This document shows positions 1 to 9,089 of a stretch of 64,000 nucleotides of DNA, piece by piece. The stretch's first letter is position 1. The number at the start of each line of letters is the position of its first letter. Position numbers and translations under genes: made by a program. Source of the DNA: Thalassotalea profundi (lineage in GTDB: Bacteria > Pseudomonadota > Gammaproteobacteria > Enterobacterales > Alteromonadaceae); the NCBI RefSeq assembly GCF_014653195.1, contig NZ_BNAH01000006.1, positions 62,001 to 126,000 on the forward strand, in the 5' to 3' direction. The notes under the pieces are model-generated. The model saw nothing but the letters and a program-made list of their open reading frames with translations, was not told where the DNA came from and did not search any database.

Positions 1-84
1 GTTAGAGGCTTTTCTTTCACTGGTAACTTATGGTCATCGCATTATAAAACGTCTATCATGGGAAAAAAATCGAATTGATCAAAA

Positions 85-270
85 ATGCGTAAACTAAATT
101 CATTAAATCTAGGTTGCCTATTGGCATTAGTACTATTATCCGGTTGTGGAATGCCAGGGCCTTTATATCAAACACCCGAGAAAGTGCCGGAACCTGCACC
201 GAAAGAAAAAATAAAGAAAGCATCTTCAAGCGATCATATGGCTAGCCCAACAGATCAGGATAATACATAG
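85..270 (+). CDS. lptM: LptM-type small lipoprotein (YifL)
   Basis: This 61-residue protein has a lipoprotein signal peptide: a hydrophobic stretch ending in the lipobox LSGC, so Cys21 should be lipidated, followed by a short Pro/Lys/Glu-rich tail. LptM (formerly YifL) is known in E. coli to assist assembly of the LptDE lipopolysaccharide translocon in the outer membrane. Family assignment rests on size, the lipobox followed by GMPGPLY, and the position directly before lysA/dapF, as in many gammaproteobacteria. The stop codon overlaps the GTG start of lysA by one base, so the two are probably translationally coupled. The frataxin gene cyaY usually lies divergently upstream, but no part of it is readable in bases 1-84. 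Confidence 0.85.
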   Translation: MRKLNSLNLGCLLALVLLSGCGMPGPLYQTPEKVPEPAPKEKIKKASSSDHMASPTDQDNT

Positions 271-1526
271 TGGATTTTTTTAATTATAGAAATAATACAT
301 TGTTTGCAGAAGACAATGCGATCGCTAAATTAGCTGAGCATTACCAAACACCACTATATATATACTCAAGAGCAACTATTGAACGTCATTGGCATGCATT
401 TAATGATGCCGCGGGTTTACATCCACATTTAGTTTGCTACGCCGTAAAAGCCAACAGTAATTTAGCTGTTCTCAATGTATTAGCACGATTGGGTTCAGGT
501 TTTGATATTGTCTCAAAAGGGGAATTAGCACGTGTTATTGAAGCTGGTGGCGATGCAAGTAAAGTTGTGTTTTCAGGAGTAGGTAAAAAAGTTGATGAAA
601 TTGCATTTGCATTAGAAAAAGGGATTTACTGTTTTAATGTAGAATCCGAGCCTGAATTAGCACGTATTCAACAAGTAGCCCAAAAGCTTAATAAAAAAGC
701 TGCCATTTCATTACGGGTAAATCCTGACGTTGACGCCGGCACTCACCCTTATATCTCTACGGGTTTAAAAGAGAATAAATTTGGAGTAGCAATAGATGAT
801 GCCATCACGATTTATTTAAAAGCCTCAACTATGTCGCACATTGACATTAAAGGTATTGATTGTCATGTCGGTTCGCAACTTACTACCATAACACCCTTTA
901 TTGATGCCCTAGACCGTATATTAATGATGGTCGATAATTTAGCCGAACAAGGTATTAACTTATCGCATATTGACGTAGGCGGTGGTTTAGGTGTTACTTA
1001 TCAGGATGAGCAGCCGCCAATGCCTAGCGAATATGTAGCAGCAATTATTGAACGCATAGGCGAACGAAAGTTAACCATCTTGTTTGAACCTGGCCGCGCG
1101 ATTATGGCAAACGCGGGTATTTTAGTTACCGAGGTGGAATTTATTAAAACTAATCAAGGTCGACATTTTGCTTTAGTTGATGCCGCAATGAATGACCTTA
1201 TACGCCCAGCATTATATCAGGCGTGGCAAAATATTGTTCCTGTCACTCCCAATGATACACTTGAAAGTAAAACCTACGATATTGTAGGACCCGTTTGTGA
1301 AACCGGTGATTTTTTAGGTAAAGACCGTTTATTAGCGATTCAAGCTGGTGATTTACTTGCTGTGCGTTCATCTGGCGCATATGGCTTTACTATGAGTTCA
1401 AATTATAATAGCCGACCAAGAGCCGCAGAAGTCATGGTTGACGGTGAGCAGCATTATTTAATTCGTCAACGTGAAACATTAGCCCAACTGTGGCAAGGTG
1501 AATCCTTACTACCAGATAACAAGTAG
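270..1526 (+). CDS. lysA: Diaminopimelate decarboxylase
   Basis: Decarboxylates meso-diaminopimelate to L-lysine, the last step of lysine synthesis, using pyridoxal phosphate in the cytoplasm. At 418 residues it has the normal family length. The alanine-racemase-like barrel carries the PLP-binding lysine in CYAVKAN (Lys60), the glycine-rich phosphate loop GGGLGV near residue 238 and EPGRAI near 275. The C-terminal beta domain carries the active-site Cys343 in the motif CETGD. The start is GTG, overlapping the lptM stop by one base. dapF follows 38 bases downstream, so the last two enzymes of the DAP/lysine branch sit together. Confidence 0.97.
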   Translation: MDFFNYRNNTLFAEDNAIAKLAEHYQTPLYIYSRATIERHWHAFNDAAGLHPHLVCYAVKANSNLAVLNVLARLGSGFDIVSKGELARVIEAGGDASKVVFSGVGKKVDEIAFALEKGIYCFNVESEPELARIQQVAQKLNKKAAISLRVNPDVDAGTHPYISTGLKENKFGVAIDDAITIYLKASTMSHIDIKGIDCHVGSQLTTITPFIDALDRILMMVDNLAEQGINLSHIDVGGGLGVTYQDEQPPMPSEYVAAIIERIGERKLTILFEPGRAIMANAGILVTEVEFIKTNQGRHFALVDAAMNDLIRPALYQAWQNIVPVTPNDTLESKTYDIVGPVCETGDFLGKDRLLAIQAGDLLAVRSSGAYGFTMSSNYNSRPRAAEVMVDGEQHYLIRQRETLAQLWQGESLLPDNK

Positions 1527-1564
1527 CTTAATTAAAACTTAAGCGGTAAGAGAATAATACAAAA

Positions 1565-2395
1565 ATGCTAGTAAACTTTTCAAAAATGCATGGTTTAGGT
1601 AACGACTTTTTAGTTATTGATAATGTTACCCAAAATGTGTATTTACCAAACGATCAAATAAAGCGATTAGCAGATCGTAATTTTGGTGTCGGCTTTGATC
1701 AATTATTGGTGGTTGAACCACCTTATGATCCTGATTTAGATTTTCATTATCGTATTTTTAATGCTGATGGTAGTGAAGTTAATCAATGTGGTAATGGTGC
1801 TCGTTGTTTTGCCAAATTTGTTCGGATGAAAGGATTAACCAATCGTAATAAGATCCGCGTTTCAACTCATGCTGGGAAAATGACATTATTCGTTGAGCGA
1901 GACGGTAATATTACCGTGACTATGCCTGTTCCGCAGTTTGAACCCAATAAAATTCCTTTTAATGCGCAAAAAGTAGAAGGTACCTATATTTTACGTAGTG
2001 AAGACGATACCGTTCTTTGCGGTGCGGTATCACTTGGTAATCCACATTGTGTGATTACTGTTGACTCTATTAAGGAAGCTCCTGTAGAAAAATTAGGAGC
2101 TAAGCTATCAGTGCATGAGCGTTTTCCTGAAGGTGCAAATATTGGCTTTATGGAAATTGTTTCAGCCGATACAATTAAGTTACGCGTTTACGAACGAGGC
2201 GCACAAGAAACATTGGCTTGTGGTAGCGGTGCATGTGCGGCTGTTGTTATCGGCCAAATGCAAAAAAAATTAGCAAAACAAGTATTTGTAGAGTTACCCG
2301 GTGGAAAATTAAAAATATATTGGAAAGGCCCTGGCCATCCAATAAAGATGACGGGTCCTGCAACACATGTCTTTGATGGACAATTATCAATATGA
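1565..2395 (+). CDS. dapF: Diaminopimelate epimerase
   Basis: Interconverts LL- and meso-diaminopimelate, the precursor of both lysine and peptidoglycan cross-links. It is a cofactor-free epimerase that uses two cysteines as acid and base. Both are present: Cys75 in NQCGNGARC and Cys219 in ACGSGACA, one in each of the two pseudo-symmetric halves. Length 276 is typical. The start ATG lies 38 bases after lysA. The stop codon overlaps the ATG of the next gene (ATGA), which suggests coupling with the DUF484 gene, as in the E. coli dapF-yigA arrangement. Confidence 0.98.
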   Translation: MLVNFSKMHGLGNDFLVIDNVTQNVYLPNDQIKRLADRNFGVGFDQLLVVEPPYDPDLDFHYRIFNADGSEVNQCGNGARCFAKFVRMKGLTNRNKIRVSTHAGKMTLFVERDGNITVTMPVPQFEPNKIPFNAQKVEGTYILRSEDDTVLCGAVSLGNPHCVITVDSIKEAPVEKLGAKLSVHERFPEGANIGFMEIVSADTIKLRVYERGAQETLACGSGACAAVVIGQMQKKLAKQVFVELPGGKLKIYWKGPGHPIKMTGPATHVFDGQLSI

Positions 2396-3102
2396 GTAAA
2401 GAAATGAATTCTGACACAAGTTCGGTAGAATCACTCCAGACTGAAGAAATAGCGCTATCGGATGACATTGTCGTTAGCTTTTTACAAGATAACCCAGAGT
2501 TTTTTAATCGGCATCCAGAGCTTGTCACAAGCTTACGAGTACAAGACTTCCAACGTGGTACAGTATCGTTAGTTGAGCGCCAGCAACAATTGCTACGTAC
2601 TAAAGTTCATAACTTGGAAGAAGAAATCACTCATTTAATGTCTGTCGCCAATCAAAATGAACAACTTTTTGTTTTATATAGTGACTTATATTTACGTTTA
2701 CTCGATTGTAAGGACAGCACTGAACTTCTTGATTGTCTTACCCAAGCTACTACTGAATTATTATCGTTATCAGGCTTAAAACTGTGGTTAGCTCAGCCTG
2801 CAGATATTGCTCACTCGAGTATTTGTAACGAAAACTGCCAAGACATCTTTGATAATCGTTTAGCGCAAGAAACCTATTATTTTGGTCGTTTGCAACAAAG
2901 TGAGCAACAACAAATATTTTCAGAAAGCGTGCTTGGCTCTGTGGTATTAATCAAATTAAGTGATCAGCACGGCACTATCGGATTTTTAGCAATTAGTAGC
3001 CAAGACGCTGATCATTTTGATCCTCGAATGGATACGCTACTCATCAGCCAATTTACACGCTTGGTGTCAAAGTTATTACGCCAACACATAGCATCTAAGT
3101 AA
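2392..3102 (+). CDS. DUF484 family protein (YigA-like)
   Basis: A 236-residue cytoplasmic protein of the DUF484 family, which is GAF-like and found almost only beside dapF and xerC. After an acidic N-terminus comes the typical helix [17 protein letters not shown], then a Gln-rich coiled segment (about residues 55-90) and a C-terminal alpha/beta region resembling a GAF fold (about 95-230). The biochemical function is unknown. Its start overlaps the dapF stop by four bases. In most relatives xerC follows immediately; here the next gene is the HAD phosphatase, 37 bases on. Confidence 0.88.
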   Translation: MSKEMNSDTSSVESLQTEEIALSDDIVVSFLQDNPEFFNRHPELVTSLRVQDFQRGTVSLVERQQQLLRTKVHNLEEEITHLMSVANQNEQLFVLYSDLYLRLLDCKDSTELLDCLTQATTELLSLSGLKLWLAQPADIAHSSICNENCQDIFDNRLAQETYYFGRLQQSEQQQIFSESVLGSVVLIKLSDQHGTIGFLAISSQDADHFDPRMDTLLISQFTRLVSKLLRQHIASK

Positions 3103-3139
3103 TTAAAGGTTATTTTATCTGTTATTACGGGAACTATAG

Positions 3140-3847
3140 ATGAAATTTTATCGACGGCTAATGCCTTTCAAGGCCATTAGTTTTGACTTAGACGATACTT
3201 TGTATAGTAATCATCCTGTGATGACCAAAACAGATCACCAGATGATTAATTACTTTACACAACATCTGCCTAAAAGCTCAAACCAGTATAACTATCAGTT
3301 TTGGTTTGAGTTTCGCCGACAAGTGTTAATGAATAATCCAACGTTAAAACATGATGTTGCAGCTTTACGTTTTCAAACTTACCTTATAGGCATAAAATCT
3401 TTAGGCTTTAGTGATATGCAGGCTAATAAGATCGCACACTCTGCAATGGAAACATTTAATTTTCATCGTAGTAATTTTACCGTACCGAAAAAAAGCCACT
3501 TACTTTTAAAAGAGTTATCAAAAAAATATCCTTTGGTGGCAATCAGTAATGGCAATGTAAACACAGAAACAATCGGCATTGCACACTATTTTAATCATAT
3601 TTACCATGCTGATTTAAGTAAACAACAAAAACCTAGCTCCGCTATGTTCTCACTGGCATGCCAAGATTTATCAATTGAACCCCATCATTTATTGCATGTC
3701 GGTGATTGTGGACACAGCGATATTTACGGAGCGATTAAAGCTGGCTGTCAAAGCGCTTGGCTGTCTCGCTATACTGTAGGCAAGCCATTATCTATGTTAC
3801 CCAATATTGAAATAGCTGATATTACAGAACTACATAAATTGGCTTAA
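3140..3847 (+). CDS. yigB: HAD-family phosphatase (YigB-like)
   Basis: A haloacid-dehalogenase superfamily hydrolase of 235 residues. HAD motif I is SFDLDDTLY near residue 15, with the nucleophile and acid aspartates two residues apart. Motif II is the Ser in AISNGN, and the Lys of QQKPSS precedes motif IV, HVGDCGHSDIYGA, which binds magnesium. YigB in E. coli dephosphorylates 5-amino-6-(5-phosphoribitylamino)uracil phosphate and FMN, so a role in flavin metabolism is plausible but not shown here. An internal ATG (MPFKAIS, seven codons in) is an alternative start. The position between DUF484 and uvrD is the conserved one for yigB. Confidence 0.88.
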   Translation: MKFYRRLMPFKAISFDLDDTLYSNHPVMTKTDHQMINYFTQHLPKSSNQYNYQFWFEFRRQVLMNNPTLKHDVAALRFQTYLIGIKSLGFSDMQANKIAHSAMETFNFHRSNFTVPKKSHLLLKELSKKYPLVAISNGNVNTETIGIAHYFNHIYHADLSKQQKPSSAMFSLACQDLSIEPHHLLHVGDCGHSDIYGAIKAGCQSAWLSRYTVGKPLSMLPNIEIADITELHKLA

Positions 3848-3953
3848 TGTAAGTTATATTCCTTGATAGACTACTTCGCTAACTAGATTTCGCAAAGCCA
3901 CCTAATTTCGGTATAATCTCGACATTCTGCCGACAATAAAAACACCTTATTTT

Positions 3954-6127
3954 ATGGATGTATCTCAACTTTTAGACGACTTAAATGATAAACAACGTGA
4001 TGTCGTTGCCGCACCATTACAAAACATGCTGGTACTTGCCGGCGCAGGCAGTGGAAAAACCCGAGTATTAGTACAACGTATTGCTTGGTTAATGAAAGTT
4101 GAACATGTTTCTCCCCATAGTATTTTAGCCGTGACTTTCACTAACAAAGCGGCTGCTGAAATGCGATCTCGAGTGGAACAGGTGGCAGGTGGTAATATTC
4201 ACGGTATGTGGATTGGCACTTTTCATGGTTTAGCTCATCGTTTATTGCGCATGCACTTTCAAGAAGCTAAGCTGCCACAAAGCTTTCAGGTACTTGACTC
4301 GGATGATCAACTTCGTTTAATAAAGCGAATAATACGCTCTTTAAATTTAGATGAAAAGCGCTGGCCAGCTAAACAAATGCTATGGTATATCAATGGCAAG
4401 AAAGATGAAGGGCTTCGCCCGCAACATATTGATACACAATTCGATCAAACCGAAGAAACCTTCGTTAAGGTGTATAAAGCTTACCAAGATGCCTGTGATA
4501 GAGCCGGATTAGTAGATTTTGCTGAGTTATTATTAAGAGCTCACGAGCTATGGTTACATAATCCGGAGTTATTAGCCCATTATCAACAACGTTTTCGTCA
4601 TGTATTAGTAGATGAATTTCAAGATACTAATGCAATTCAATATGCTTGGTTAACATTACTGGGTAAAGATAAAAGCAAAGTCATGATAGTTGGAGACGAC
4701 GACCAGTCAATTTACGGCTGGCGTGGTGCAAAAATTGAAAACATTCAGCGTTTTTTAAATGACTTTGATGAGGCTCAAACTGTACGTTTAGAACAAAATT
4801 ATCGCTCCAGTGCTAATATTCTCAATGCAGCTAATAAGCTCATTGCTAACAATAATAACCGCTTAGGTAAAGAGCTATGGACAGAAGATGATGCTGGCGA
4901 AAAAATCTCAATTTATACCGCTTTAATGAAATAGATGAAGCCCGCTTTATTTCAGGACGGATAGAACAATGGCGTTCAAATAATGGTTCGCTAGATAACG
5001 TCGCTATTCTCTATCGTAGTAATGCACAATCGCGTTTACTCGAAGAAGCCTTAATTCAAGCCAAATTACCTTATCGCATTTACGGAGGTTTACGCTTTTT
5101 TGAACGCCAAGAAATTAAAGATGCACTGGCGTATTTACGTTTAATTAATAATCGCGATGACGATGCAGCATTTGAACGTATTATCAATACACCCACTAGA
5201 GGTATTGGTAACACCACTTTAGCTTTGGTAAGAGATGCGGCTAGAAGTTTAGAACTTACTTTATGGCAAACTTGTCAACAGATGTTGGCTAACGACGAAC
5301 TAAAAGGACGAAGTGCTAAAGTTATCACGCAATTCATTCGGTTAATTGAACAATTAGAAGACGATTCAACTAATTTAGACTTGGACCAACAAGCCAACTT
5401 TGTCATTCAACATAGTGGTTTGAAAGCTATGTATCAAGCTGAAAAAGGCGAACGTGCTCAAGCTCGGATTGAAAACCTGAACGAATTAGTGACGGCATGT
5501 CAAACCTATGAAATGGAACCTGAGTTAGAAGAAGAGCAAACCAAACTCACTGGTTTCTTAACTCATGCTGCTTTAGAATCTGGCGAATCACAAGCAGACG
5601 AATACGAACCTGCAGTTCAGTTAATGACAATGCATTCTGCCAAAGGGCTAGAATTCCCGTTAGTGTTCATTGCCGGTTTAGAAGAAGGTATGTTTCCATC
5701 ACAACAATCCGTTGAAGAAATTGGCCGCTTAGAAGAAGAACGACGTTTATGCTATGTCGGCATGACCAGAGCAATGGAAAAACTTTATCTTTGTCATGCA
5801 GAGAGCAGGCGCTTATATGGACAAGAAAAATTTCATCCACCCAGTCGATTCTTACGTGAATTACCTGAAGAGTGTGTAGAAGATATTCGCATACGAAACC
5901 AAGTATCTCGTCCCACCACAACAGGGCGTTTTTCGAATACGATAACTTTAGAAACTTTTGAAAACACCGGCTTTAAATTAGGGCAGTCTGTTGTACATCA
6001 AAAGTTTGGTGAAGGCGTTGTGCTAAACTATGAAGGTAGTGGCGCTCAAAGTCGTATTCAAGTAAATTTTTCTGAAGTAGGTAGCAAATGGCTAGTAGTA
6101 GCGTATGCTAACCTTAAGGCAGTATAA
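3954..6127 (+). pseudogene. uvrD: DNA helicase II UvrD, interrupted by a one-base frameshift
   Basis: Superfamily 1A 3'-5' helicase for nucleotide-excision and mismatch repair. The first part reads from ATG 3954 to a TAG at 4932-4934. It holds Walker A (AGAGSGKT, residues 29-36), the DEFQDT Walker B near 219 and motif III DDDQSIYGWRG. After Ala323 the family sequence should continue F-N-E-I-D-E-A-R-F. The DNA reads gctttaatgaaatag, which lacks one T. Moving to the -1 frame at about 4922-4925 restores an open frame to 6127, with motifs V/VI (MHSAKGLEF, YVGMTRA) and the C-terminal tail. Adding one base gives 724 codons, against 720 in E. coli UvrD. Everything else looks intact, so this is a recent single-base deletion, an assembly error in a T run or, less likely, recoding. 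Confidence 0.93.
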
Positions 6128-6141
6128 AAGTTAGGTTTAAC

Positions 6142-7386
6142 ATGACAAAAAAGTTATTAGTTGTTGAAGATAGCAAAGCCATTGCTCGAGTAATACAAAA
6201 AATTGGTGAGTCACTTAATTATGAAGTAACCATTGCTGAAAGCATGGCGAAATTAGAGTTTATTCTTCAACAAAGTACGGACTTTTTTGCAGCGACTATT
6301 GATTATTCTTTACCTGACGGCCCCAATGGTGAGGCAATCGATTATGTATTGTCTCATAAAATACCAGGGGTTGTTATGACGGGGGTAATGGATGATGTTA
6401 CTCGCCAAAAAATACTCGCCCAGGCTGTTATTGATTACATACCTAAAGAAAACAGCCAAGCTTATATGTATTTAAAGCGTATTCTCTATTGGCAAATGAT
6501 TAATAGTGAAATAGGCATACTGGTTGTCGATGATTCTCGCTCTGCTCGAGTATTAATCGCTGAGTTATTAAAAAGACGTAATTTTACTGTATATGTTGCC
6601 GAAAACGGCATGCAAGCCATGGAACTTCTCCAAGAATACCCTTCAATTAAAATGGTGATCACTGATTTAGAAATGCCTGAAATGGATGGTATCGAATTAA
6701 CAAATGAAATACGTCGACGATTTGATCGCGAAAAGCTGGCTATCATAGGTGTTTCAGGGGCAACATATGGTTCAAACACCGCACGTTTTATCAAAAATGG
6801 GGCTGATGACTTTTTAAGAAAACCATTTTGTCCCGAAGAGTTTTACTGCCGCGTTACCCAAAATATCGAAAACTTAGCCAATATTGAAAAAATTAAAAAA
6901 GCAGCTTTGACTGATTACTTAACTGAACTACCTAACAGACGCGCTTTTTTTCAACAAGCAGAGGGGGCAATAGCTCGTTATCACAGCAAGGCAACTAACT
7001 TCTGTTTGGCTATGATTGACATCGATTTCTTCAAAAAAGTTAATGACACGTATGGTCATGATGCCGGTGACCATGTATTAAAAATAATGGCGTTGTATTT
7101 AAGAAAAAATTTTGGTTCAGGGTTAATTGCCCGTTTAGGGGGGGAAGAGTTCGCTATTTTAATTGAGGATACAGACAAAAAGCAGTTACTTAATAAAGTA
7201 GATAGATTCCGACAAGATATTGAAGAAGCGATAACACCCTTTGAGAAAGACACTATTAGGTTTACTGTCAGTATCGGCGTAATCTTTAATAGTACTGACC
7301 CTCTCGCGAAACAGCTCAGTATTGCTGATGATGCACTTTATTATGCAAAAGAAAATGGACGTAACCAAATAAAAGTAGCAAATTGA
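6142..7386 (+). CDS. REC-REC-GGDEF response regulator (predicted diguanylate cyclase)
   Basis: A 414-residue cytoplasmic regulator with two receiver domains and a C-terminal GGDEF domain. Receiver 1 (about 3-118) has Asp54 in TIDYSLPDG. Receiver 2 (about 127-245) has the phospho-acceptor Asp175 in ITDLEMPEMDG and the conserved Lys in FLRKPF. The GGDEF domain (about 255-412) has the signature GGEEF at 333-337, a competent variant, so c-di-GMP synthesis is predicted. The RxxD inhibitory site normally just upstream is not present (KNFGSGLIARL). No histidine kinase gene is adjacent. It starts 14 bases after uvrD, so it may share that transcript. Confidence 0.93.
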   Translation: MTKKLLVVEDSKAIARVIQKIGESLNYEVTIAESMAKLEFILQQSTDFFAATIDYSLPDGPNGEAIDYVLSHKIPGVVMTGVMDDVTRQKILAQAVIDYIPKENSQAYMYLKRILYWQMINSEIGILVVDDSRSARVLIAELLKRRNFTVYVAENGMQAMELLQEYPSIKMVITDLEMPEMDGIELTNEIRRRFDREKLAIIGVSGATYGSNTARFIKNGADDFLRKPFCPEEFYCRVTQNIENLANIEKIKKAALTDYLTELPNRRAFFQQAEGAIARYHSKATNFCLAMIDIDFFKKVNDTYGHDAGDHVLKIMALYLRKNFGSGLIARLGGEEFAILIEDTDKKQLLNKVDRFRQDIEEAITPFEKDTIRFTVSIGVIFNSTDPLAKQLSIADDALYYAKENGRNQIKVAN

Positions 7387-7427
7387 GTAATCATTCCAAC
7401 TAATGTATTTAATTATCCTAATTAAGC

Positions 7428-8357
7428 TTATGTAATAGCCGGTTTTAACTGGCGAGCTTTCTTTTTATGGTTATGAAATGAATCAAGGCTATAAATTACC
7501 AGTGCTACCCAGATAAAAACAAAGGTAATTATTTTTGCTGTTGATAAAGGTTCTTGATAATAAAAAGTAGCGAGTAAAAACATAATACTTGGCCCAATAT
7601 ACTGAAAGAACCCTAAAGTTGATAATGTTAAACGTTTCGCAGCCGCAGTAAAACACAATAATGGCGCCGTAGTGACCACACCAGCGAGTATTAGCCCTGC
7701 ATTTAAAGCCATAGAGTTATTAAATAAATTGCTGGTATCGCTTGAGATAAACAACCACCAATAAACAGCGGCAATTGGCAACATTAAAATAGATTCAATT
7801 AACAAACCAATAAACGAATCGACTGCCATTTTTTTTCTAAGTAAACCATAAATACCAAAAGTGCCTGCTAAGGCTAACGATATGATCGGTACCGACCCAA
7901 GTATAACAACTTGAATTAATACCCCTATAACTGCTAAAAGTACTGCAAATAGTTGCCACTTACTGAGCTTTTCATGAAGAAAAAGCATGCCTAAAGCCAC
8001 GTTAAGTAATGGGTTAATATAATAACCTAAGCTAGCATCTAATAAGTGATCATTATTAATTGCCCAAATAAATAGAAACCAATTAACTCCTAAAATTAGT
8101 GCGGTAACTGCTAACTGAAATACCAGCTTAGGGGAGTTTTTAATTAATAAAGCTAGTGAACGCCATTTCCCCGTAATAACAATAATCACTAGTAATAGTA
8201 GGCATGACCAAAGTACACGGTGCACCATAATTTCATCAGCACCAATATTATCGAGCAACTTAAAGTAAATAGGGGCAATTCCCCAGAGAAAATAAGCGCT
8301 GATAGCACTAATAACACCTTGGCGTTGTTCTTTCGATGCGAGTTGGTTGTGAGTCAT
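7428..8357 (-). CDS. rarD: RarD/EamA-family inner-membrane transporter
   Basis: A 309-residue protein of the drug/metabolite transporter superfamily with about ten hydrophobic segments and two EamA halves. The N-terminal signature GVISAISAYFLWGIAPIYFK and the conserved ASLGYYINPLLNV are characteristic of RarD. Its substrate is not established; the E. coli gene was named from a chloramphenicol-sensitivity context. A Lys-rich cytoplasmic tail ends the protein. It converges on the REC-REC-GGDEF gene. The next gene on the same strand upstream is the YigI-like thioesterase, the conserved rarD-yigI-recQ neighbourhood. Confidence 0.92.
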   Translation of the reverse strand: MTHNQLASKEQRQGVISAISAYFLWGIAPIYFKLLDNIGADEIMVHRVLWSCLLLLVIIVITGKWRSLALLIKNSPKLVFQLAVTALILGVNWFLFIWAINNDHLLDASLGYYINPLLNVALGMLFLHEKLSKWQLFAVLLAVIGVLIQVVILGSVPIISLALAGTFGIYGLLRKKMAVDSFIGLLIESILMLPIAAVYWWLFISSDTSNLFNNSMALNAGLILAGVVTTAPLLCFTAAAKRLTLSTLGFFQYIGPSIMFLLATFYYQEPLSTAKIITFVFIWVALVIYSLDSFHNHKKKARQLKPAIT

Positions 8358-8500
8358 ATTAAAAGCAATGAAGATAAAGAATCATTATATCATTATGTTA
8401 AGTCATACAAGTATGGCTAATTCAAAATTATTTATTCTTATGTCATCATAAGCATCCTATCTTCAAAATTCATCATACACAGTACTTATCATATACATGG

Positions 8501-8956
8501 TTAACCCACCATATAAGTTCCAGTACCAAAGGCTATATGATCATTTTGTTCGTTATGAAGTTCCATCCTCGCTACGGCAACTTTACTACCACTACGGATA
8601 ATTTTTGCCGTGGCAATAAATTCATCACCTCTCCCTGGAAGTAAAAAATCAGTACGTAGGTCAATAGTGCTCAATTTCCGTAGGCTTAAAGCGATACTTT
8701 GTGAAGAATGATCTGTCAGTTGAGCAATAATATTGGCTGCCGCTACAACGCCTCCCACTAAATCTAAAGCGGTTGCCGTAACACCACCATGTAGAATTTT
8801 TTGCATTGGATTACCGACTAACTTATCTTGCCAAACAAACCTAACTTCTGACTCTTGGTGATCAAATTTAGTGATATTTAACCCAAGTAATTGATTAAAT
8901 GGCATGTCATTATTCCAAAACTTTTGCATTTGCTGCAGTATTAGTGCCTGATCCAT
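8501..8956 (-). CDS. yigI: Hotdog-fold acyl-CoA thioesterase (YigI-like)
   Basis: A 151-residue PaaI-type hotdog thioesterase. The fold signature is visible as HGGVTATALDLVGGVVA (about residues 57-73), which forms the central helix with the catalytic acid, followed by the strand pattern STIDLRTDFLLPGRGDEF. E. coli YigI hydrolyses medium- and long-chain acyl-CoA. Location between rarD and recQ on the strand opposite recQ supports the YigI assignment over other PaaI relatives. The phospholipase gene pldA, which follows yigI in E. coli, is not here. Confidence 0.86.
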   Translation of the reverse strand: MDQALILQQMQKFWNNDMPFNQLLGLNITKFDHQESEVRFVWQDKLVGNPMQKILHGGVTATALDLVGGVVAAANIIAQLTDHSSQSIALSLRKLSTIDLRTDFLLPGRGDEFIATAKIIRSGSKVAVARMELHNEQNDHIAFGTGTYMVG

Positions 8957-9089
8957 AAGAAACCTACTGGTAAGATGAGTTAAGAATTCTAGTGTATAGG
9001 AATAATCACATATTTAACAATAAATCACTGTTTCGCCCTGTCGCTCTCAGGTAAAATACCCAGAATTACCAATTAACTGAAAATTATCA

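Noticed and set aside
1..84. Possible start of divergent cyaY
   Set aside because: No minus-strand start codon here opens a frame longer than a few codons; the gene, if present, starts outside the window.
4922..4934. Programmed -1 frameshift in uvrD
   Set aside because: The heptamer U UUA AUG lacks a repairable second slip and no stimulatory stem is evident; UvrD is not known to use recoding.
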